Assembly (NCBI GenBank): GCA_903813345.2
Contig: CAIIXF020000012.1
Coordinates: 32,554,501-32,618,500, forward strand
Reading direction: 5' to 3'
Length of the DNA stretch: 64,000 nucleotides
Source of the DNA: Owenia fusiformis
Lineage: Eukaryota; Annelida; Polychaeta; Sabellida; Oweniidae
Shown here: piece after piece, positions 49,701 to 58,700 of the stretch
Layout of the letters: every line of letters starts with the position of its first letter
How positions within the stretch are numbered: the stretch's first letter is position 1
Notes under the pieces: model-generated
The model's input: the letters and a program-made list of their open reading frames with translations, nothing else
Databases searched by the model: none
Told to the model about the DNA's origin: nothing
Translations under genes and position numbers: made by a program

Positions 49701-52700
49701 GCGAACAGAGAGGTGAGATTATTTAAAATCTATACTACAACTGCAATCACTAAATTTAGTGCCAACCCTGTAATAAGCACCCACCCCACATCATTAAGTT
49801 CAAGACATATCCAGGAATGACCAAGTATTAACAAATATATTAGAAAAACTTTCCAAAGAGTAAAGAGTCAATGGGTAAAGTGAAAAATGTTGCGATTCAA
49901 TGAACATCATTCCAATAAATATCTATCATTGGATGCTTTCCACACCATATTTAACTAATATAATCACAAGTTGTGTGGTCGAGATGCTAAATACACTGGT
50001 GTTGGAAGTATCCAAACAGAAGAAGGGAGAATCACTGATGCTTATTGTGACCAAGGGAGGACGTACCACATATTCAACATACTAATGACCTGTTTAAATT
50101 TATTTGTAATTTGTTACATTCTAGATTTTGAGGACTGTGGTGGAGATCCTACATACATTGGTGTTGGAAGAATCCAAACAGAAGAAGGAAGAATCTCTGA
50201 TGCTTATTGTGACCAAGGGAGGACGTACCACATATTCAACATACTAATGACCTGTTTAAATTTATTTGTAATTTGTTACATTCTAGATTTTGAGGACTGT
50301 GTTGGAGATCCTACATACATTGGTGTTGGAAGAATCCAAACAGAAGAAGGGAGAATCACTGATGCTTATTGTGACCAAGGGAGGACGTACCACATATTCA
50401 ACATACTAATGACCTGTTTAAATTTATTTGTAATTTGTTACATTCTAGATTTTGAGGACTGTGGTGGAGATCCTACATACATTGGTGTTGGAAGTATCCA
50501 GACAGAAGAAGGGAGAATCTTTGATGCTTATTGCGACCAAGGATGGACCTATGTATTCAACAGGTGAGGATTTGAATGAGTAAACTGGCATTGCTTTGTA
50601 AAAATCAACAAGAACACCCAACTGTTCAAAATATCCACAATAATGGGTGATCCTTAAAGTTTAAAGGCCTAGATATTTCATCCCGAATGCCTGACACTAA
50701 TCAATTGAAGAGACAAGATTTTAGGATGGAAAATCCAGAATGGCCGCCTTAACGTTTACTCAGCATCCTCAAAGACAAAAAATTAGTAAAAAAGTTCCAT
50801 CCAAAGAAACATTCCAAAAAATTTCCAATGCAAATCTTTGAATGGTGCATTAGTAAATAGAAAACATGAATGTCCCCTTTCTTCATAGAAATCCAAAACA
50901 TGTCTTTGATTTAGGTTTGATGGAAGTATAGACTTCTACCGCAACTGGGTTGAATATCAGCAAGGTTTCGGTAATGTCAGCCTTGAACACTTCATTGGAC
51001 TTGACAACCTTGCCAGTATCCTGAAGCAAAGGAGTTATAAAGTTCGATTCGACTTAACACCATGGCCATCTAGCAATCTTAACCCAGCTGCTGGATTTGC
51101 TGAGTATTCCACATTTAACATGGCTGATGAGAGTGATAAGTACCGAATTGCTATCAGTGGATATTCTGGGACAGCAAGCGATGCAATGGCATTTCAAAAT
51201 GGACAGCGATTCACAACATACGATCAAGATAACGATGTTAAGTATGATGGTAATTGTGCAGTACAATACAAAGGGGCATGGTGGTATGCTGCGTGTCATG
51301 AAGCAAACCTGTTTGGGATATATGCGCAAGGGCCAGCATGTACTGGATTTGCTCAATGTGTTTGCTGGCAGTATTATCCAGGCACTGGCCTCTGGTACTC
51401 ATTCAAGGAGGCAGTAATGAAGTTACATCGTGTTTAGAACTTTACATCAAATTAAGCTCCTGCCATCATGATATTAGGATGAATTGATTCTTAATTGATG
51501 TGACATTTAGACTAATTGATGTGACAGAGCATTAATAATCCATACTGCTGTATTTACTCGTTACAACCAGCTTTATGACAATTGTCTGGCAGAAATTGTA
51601 ATTCAAATGACTTTCGAGCAGCTTAGAATCTTTCATGTGAGATATAAGTAAATAAGCTACTTTATTTCAGTGGTGGATTAGTGATGCTTTCATATGTACA
51701 TAATGAAATGTAATTGCTGAATTCAAAAATCAAGAAACAATGACCCAAAATATGCTCTTTGTCGGTGTAGCAAGCATTCCACAAAAATTGTGACTATATT
51801 CTCATGATCCAAGGAGAGCAAATATAGATTGACAGAAGATTTGAATTCATAGTGGTAGCTAAATCATATATCTCTAATATGTTTTTTATAATTTTTACAA
51901 ACACTCCCACATGGGTAAAGTTATAATTGTTCTTAAGTTATGACAAAAGTGTCCATAGATGACATGTAAAAAGCTTTTTACTTGGAATAAATCAAAGAGG
52001 TAAAATGGCGGCCATTACTCAAAATAGCCAAAGTTCCACTTATTAAGCCCTTAGCCTATAGGATTTGATCCTATGTTTCAGATTTACTATATTGATAATT
52101 CATTACTCAATTATACTTATTATATGCAGAGTGTATAATCAATATTCATTTGGCAGCAATTTTCGTTGATTGTTAGGCAAACATCAATTTCTTTCACATT
52201 ACACTTGCATATAACATTTTGATGATGAGACAGAGTTAGATATTTTCTACCATTTTCTACCAATGGAGATACTTTACCGTCACTCTTGTGATAAGTTTCA
52301 CATTCCTTATAGCTTGAGGCTATCAATCCATGGCTGTTAGTGAATTAATGTTAATGCCTAATTATTAGCCTTTGATTTTTACGTTTTTTTTATTTTTGTG
52401 ACTCAAATTGCCAAGGTCTTTCATGGAAAAGGAGCGTGCGTGTTTATTGGAGTATGCGTCTAATAGAGACAATACTGTCTATATTTATATAACAATGGGC
52501 AATCAATTAGTGGCTAGAAATTGCCACTTCATTTCAAAAGTAGAAATCATTATTTTACATTATTAGAATATCCTGTAACATGATCAGGCCTCATTAAACA
52601 TCTCAATATGGATATTTTATTAGAAAACCATTATGACATTGACAAGCATTGTTCAGACGTACCCAAATCACAAAACAAAATAGGAAATAATTCAATGTAC

Positions 52701-55700
52701 ATGTATATTGTTTGGAGATACATGTATGACAAGGACTCAATTATGTCTTACTTGGCAGATTTTATAATATATTTCTTTGTTATAACTTGTGAAATATCAT
52801 CAGTATCACCAACACTATTCCAGAAAGTACCTGGATACACTTTGCATGGATATATATTAGACAGTATAAATGTGAAAAGTTTGGGAAAGTGTGGAGAATC
52901 ATGCGCTACGAATCCTGCCTGTTTCTCATTCAATTTTGAGCTTGGTTCAAAACAAAAGATGTCACTATGTGAGCTGTTGTACTGTTCCTTGGATGCAAAC
53001 AATTCGGCATTGGTGCCCAACACGCTTATGACCTATTACAGACTAGTAAGTTGACCCTATATTACACTGTAATGAATTGATAATTAAGTATTATTGCTAA
53101 ACGTGTATTTATTGTATTTAACACATAATGCAATAACATTTTTATGTAATTTTATTTTTTTCTGAAAAACCTATAAAATCATCTTATGGCTGACAACTGT
53201 ATAATCCATAAATTTAATTTTTATAGATTTCTGAAGAAGCAACATCTTCAGCTACCCCGCTGTGTAGTAAGTATGGACTATGAGATATTGAAGTTTTAAA
53301 GGTACTGTTATTGGTGTATTTAGTGCCCACCTTCTAATAAGCACTCAAACCGCTTTACAGAGTTCAAGAAATATTGTGAAATGACCAACTATTAGTGAAT
53401 ATATATAACAAAATCAAAACTTCTGAGAAATCAAGTGAGCAATAAGGAGTGCTTACACTAGAACAGAATAAAAATGATGCATATCATAATTTGAAATAAG
53501 TACCAGGTCGTTCAATAAGTTCATGTAAAAACATTCTCATTGTTTTATTTTTTTAATGTTTTTCCTTGAAACTTTCAAAAATCATAGAAAAAATACCTAC
53601 TAATTGAAAAACAAAAAATAAATTACTTTGTTATTAAAAGTTATGGTTGCTATGGTTACCTGTGTTTTGGTCACGCGGGGCAATTTATAACGTGAAAAAA
53701 GTTTAATTTTAATTGAATTCTTGTGATTTATTAGTTGCATATTAGGTACAGAAATCAAAACAAAGTAATTTATTTTTTTGTTTTTCAATGAGTAGGTATT
53801 TTTTCTATGATTTGTGAAAGTTTCAAGGAAAAACACTAAAAAATAAAACAATGAGAATGTTTTACATGAACTTATTGAACGACCTGGTATAACCCATATT
53901 TCTCAACATCAATAACAAATCCTCATAGCATCTGATTTAGAAAGTTGTGACCCCTGGAATTTTTAAAAACTGAACCCCCCTTGGAAAAAGCTGGCTACCA
54001 GCCTGTAATAATTTTCTTAACCTCTTGACTAGTCAGAGTGATGAGATTTCTCGTCACCTCAGAAATAAACTTGAAACCCAGAGGGACGACAAAATCTGTC
54101 ACAAAAATGTTCACAAAATTGCTCTTATTTGAACCAATTTTAATCCAATTTACACAAAAAATGTTTTAAAATGTGTAGAAATGATCTCTGCCATCTAATT
54201 TTACTAAGTTGAGCATCTAAAATTGCATAGGTATGTAGTAAAATGTCAAAAGGTGGCAAAAATGAAAAATTCTCTGGTTTCAACCGATTTTAGAGAGTCC
54301 GGGACTCAAGAGGTTAATAAATACCCAACTTCTCCAAAGAGGTAATGATAGATATTTGTATTATAGATAGCTGTGTTTATGCTCCCTGCCAAAATGGTGG
54401 TACATGTATTCCTATTGGGCCTTTTAATTTCACATGTCAATGTGCGCAAGGTTTCTCTGGAGCAACATGCGAACAGAAAGGTGAGACTATTTAAAATATA
54501 CATGTATACTGTAATCTTGGAATTTAACACCCACCCATAAAAAGCGTCCACCCCGCTTCATCAAGTTCAAGCAATATTGAAGAATGACCAAGTACATTAC
54601 AAAAGAATTCAAAAGAAGTCAATTGGGTGCAAATTCGCTGCAAGTCCTCCCAATAAATATATATCATTGGGTGCAAGCAAAAATTTTGTTTGAGCATTTT
54701 AACCAAGAATTGGTTCTACGTGGGTTTTCTGCGCACGTCAAGGTTTTAAACGTTCTCGTTTTTTAACATTCCTTCTACTTTTACATAAAATATGATGATC
54801 TAACATTAAATTAAAAACATTTTAAGTTAAACTTAAGATCAATCTCAATTAACACAATCTAGGAAGTAATTCCCTTGATTAAGGGGCACTGCTGGTGATA
54901 TCTTCAATATTGTTTAGTCAGACTCTTTGTTCACTTTAGCAATCCTTACTATAAACTCTCCAATAAAAATCTATATGCTCTAATGTACTACCTTTTGATG
55001 TTGCAAATAAGCAATTCTTGGCAATAAAAATTACTAAATATTGACTTCTTTCATATACATGCAAGTACGTATGCTTATAAAAATGGTTTCAAGGAGGTAT
55101 TTTGAATTTTCTAATTACTTCTCCTTATTACAGGTTCTCGGGTTTTCTTTTCTTACTAGGTTTCATAACAGTTTGGTCCTTTCTCTTTGGGATTTGTGCT
55201 TATATTTATATGCTACATTCTAGATGGGGACTGTGGTGGAGATCCTACTATGTACTTGTATGTACTTGTTATCTGCTACATTCTAGATGGGGACTGTGGT
55301 GGAGATCCTACTATGTACTTGTATGTACTTGTTATCTGCTACATTCTAGATGGGGACTGTGGTGGAGATCCTACTATGTACTTGTATGTACTTGTTATCT
55401 GCTACATTCTACATGGGGACTGTGGTGGAGATCCTACTATGTACTTGTATGTACTTGTTATCTGCTACATTCTAGATGGGGACTGTGGTGGAGATCCTAC
55501 TATGTACTTGTATGTACTTGTTATCTGCTACATTCTAGATGGGGACTGTGGTGGAGATCCTACTATGTACTTGTATGTACTTGTTATCTGCTACATTCTA
55601 GATGGGGACTGTGGTGGAGATCCTACTATATACTTGTATGTACTTGTTATCTGCTACATTCTAGATGGGGACTGTGGTGGAGATCCTACATACATTGGTG

Positions 55701-58700
55701 TTGGAAGAATTCAGACAGAAGAAGGAAGAATCTTTGATGCTTATTGCGACCAAGGATGGACCTATGTATTCAACAGGTGAGGATTTGAATGAGTAAACTG
55801 GCACTGCTTTAATAAAATAAACAGGGACAACAACATGTGCAATATGTACCCACCACTGTGTGATCCTATAGAGATTTTTCATTCCATATGCAGTAAATTC
55901 AACAGTAAATCAGTTGAAGAAAATTTTAAATCAGGTCAACTTTACATTCACACAGCTTGTTCAAAAACAAATAAGTTTTAAAGTTCATACCAAAATACAT
56001 CTACATGTATTAATATTTCAGACCAATCCATCAAATTGTTTAGCTGGAATCATATTGTAGACAAGACCTCAAATACAATTTTTTGGGATATAAAGTCCAA
56101 AAAATGGTCACCTGAAAAATTTACCCAGAATTCCTAAGGACTAATAATTACTTCATACCAAGAAACATACCTGAAAATTTCAGACTGATCCATGAAACAG
56201 TTTGGCTAAAACATGTAGATTAGACTTTTCACAAAAAATTGTGTAATGTAAAATCCAAAATGGCCGCCTTAACATATAATACTCAGAATGCCAAAATCAG
56301 TTAAAAAATTTATTCCAAGGAACATTCAAATAAATTTCAGCTAAATCCATCAAACGGTTTGAACTTGTAGACACATTTTAAAATTCAACAAGATGTTTAG
56401 CTGAAACAACTATAACACTCAGCTGGTTTATATATTCATTCATTTGAATCAGATAATGATGCAATATTCAAATTTTTGCTGTGCCAACAAATTTTGGAGA
56501 CATGTTGAGTTAAAAATATTGACTGGGAATGTGAATGTTAATGCAAAATTTTGAATGTTGCATTTTTAGATAGAAAAACATATATAAAAAGAAATCCATT
56601 ATGTGTTTGTTTTAGGTTTGATGGAAGTGAAAACTTCTACCGCAACTGGGTTGAATATCAGCAAGGTTTTGGTAATGTCAGCCTTGAACACTTCATCGGG
56701 CTTGACAACCTTGCCAGTGTCCTGAAGCAAAGGAGTTATAAAGTTCGATTCGACTTAACACCATGGCCATCTAGCAATCTTAACCCAACTGCTGGATTTG
56801 CTGAGTATTCCACATTTAACATGGCTGATGAGAGTGATAAGTACCGAATTGCTATCAGTGGATATTCTGGAACAGCAGGCGATGCAATGGCATTTCAAAA
56901 TGGACAGCGATTCACAACATACGATCGAGACAATGATCCTCATGGTACTAGTAATTGTGCAGTAGCTTACAAAGGGGCGTGGTGGTATGCTGCGTGTCAT
57001 CACTCAAACCTGTTTGGGATATATGAGATGGGACCAACTTGTCGAGCGTTTGCCCAATGCGTTGGCTGGCAGAATTATCCAGGCGCTGATCATTATTACT
57101 CATTCAAAAGGGCAGTTATGAAGTTACATCGTGTTTAAAACTTTAGGTTAAAATAAACTCTTGCCATCATTATATTGGTACTAAATCTCATATGGCATAG
57201 CGCTTTTAAAGTCATGCTGCTGTTTTTGCTCTTTACTACCAGCTTCATGGCATTTGTCCACCACAAATATAAGCAGTGTTTTCTATAATTCTTTACATTT
57301 CAGGGTATCAGATCTACGACCTGGACCAGTGATTTGACAGAGTTTGTCAGTCTGGGGCTACCTTTGGTCTAGACTGACAGGTCAAATCATATGCTTCTCA
57401 AAAAGCTTAGAACCTTTTATGTAAGATATTGTTAAATAGTAGGGGTGAGACGACAACCCGATGAGTCGAGGACTCGCGGGTTTGGGGCTTCGAGTCGAGT
57501 CGAATCGAGTCGAAGTTGATGAATCGAATCATTTTCGAGTTGAGAAAAAATTCGAAAAAATAAAAAAATTCAGAAAAATACTGTCAATATGCATGTTTTT
57601 ACTCGATATTGCGTTGAATATATAAGTTTCAATGACTTGGATATGCTTGTATTAAATTATTATATTGTATGTACACATAAATGAAAGAATATATGTAATA
57701 AAATCAGAATAAACTTACGACGAATTGTGTTTGTTTATATTTCCGGCTTTCCACCATTGACGCATTAAAAATACGAACGGTCAAAAGCGATGTTGTTCGC
57801 ACTTCGCGCGACTCGAAACGGATTCGAAACTCGAATCGTCATTTTCTGACTCGAATCGGATTCGACTCGAATCGGATTTTTTCGACTCGTCTCACCCCTA
57901 TTAAATAGTAAGTTACTTTTATTCCAGTGGTGGATTTGTGAACTACATTTTTTATGTATATACGTGTAATTTGTTTTTAGTTTCAAATACCATATTTGAT
58001 ATGCAGATGGACATTTTCACAAATAAGTGACACTTTTCAGTATTTTTGTATAACATCATCCTGATATTTTCAATTCAGTGTATAAGAGAAAAACAACGAT
58101 TTTTAGAAGTTGATATTATAATGTTCTTATATGCCCATAATAAAAACTATTTGTAAAGATGCAATATGTAATTTGTATGTTTCCATGATCCCAGTACTGC
58201 TTATATCAAAGTTAGATAGAAAATTTTAATTAGTATAGCTTACTATGTAATCAATTATCTCTTAAATTTTTTAAAAATTCTTTCAAAAAATCCAATGTGG
58301 CTAAAGTTATAACTGTTTTTTTATGTTTTTACTACTCTGTAGGAATTTTCAATACACTGTATTTTGAAGACTCATTTCATGTTTCTAAATAGAGAAAATC
58401 TGTAGCTGAATATTTTCCTTCATGTACAGTATAATGGTTTTGAAAAGCTAAGTGTCCATAGATAACATGTAAAAAGCCTTTAACTTGAATAAATTAAACT
58501 TTAATTAAAGATGGCCGCCATTATTCATAATGGCCAAAGTGTCAGAAGACAATGTACCATGCTTACGAGTATGGTCACATATCAAATATAAAAACTGGTC
58601 CACTACTTTTCCAGATACAGCAAAAATAGTGGATAATGGCCATTATATTTTTTTAAATGATTAGATTTGAATTTCCTTTATAATTCTTGGCATTTAAAAC

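Larger units (their letters stand above)
43681..49791 (+). repeat. three tandem 2,037-bp copies inside lectin gene A
   Basis: The block repeats exactly at 2,037-bp spacing three times (3 x 2,037 = 6,111 bp), and the copies look identical wherever I compared them. The duplicated unit contains a linker exon, a degenerate EGF exon and a hairpin. ACAT lies at the left breakpoint (43677-43680), at each internal joint and at the right end (49788-49791): microhomology at the junction. Very recent expansion or an assembly artefact. Confidence 0.95.

Noticed and set aside
55102-55737. 211-residue ORF of repeated RWGLWWRSYYVLVCTC-type units
   Set aside because: It is the wrong frame of the 63-bp acceptor array; the lectin frame is the one reading DGDCGGDPT.
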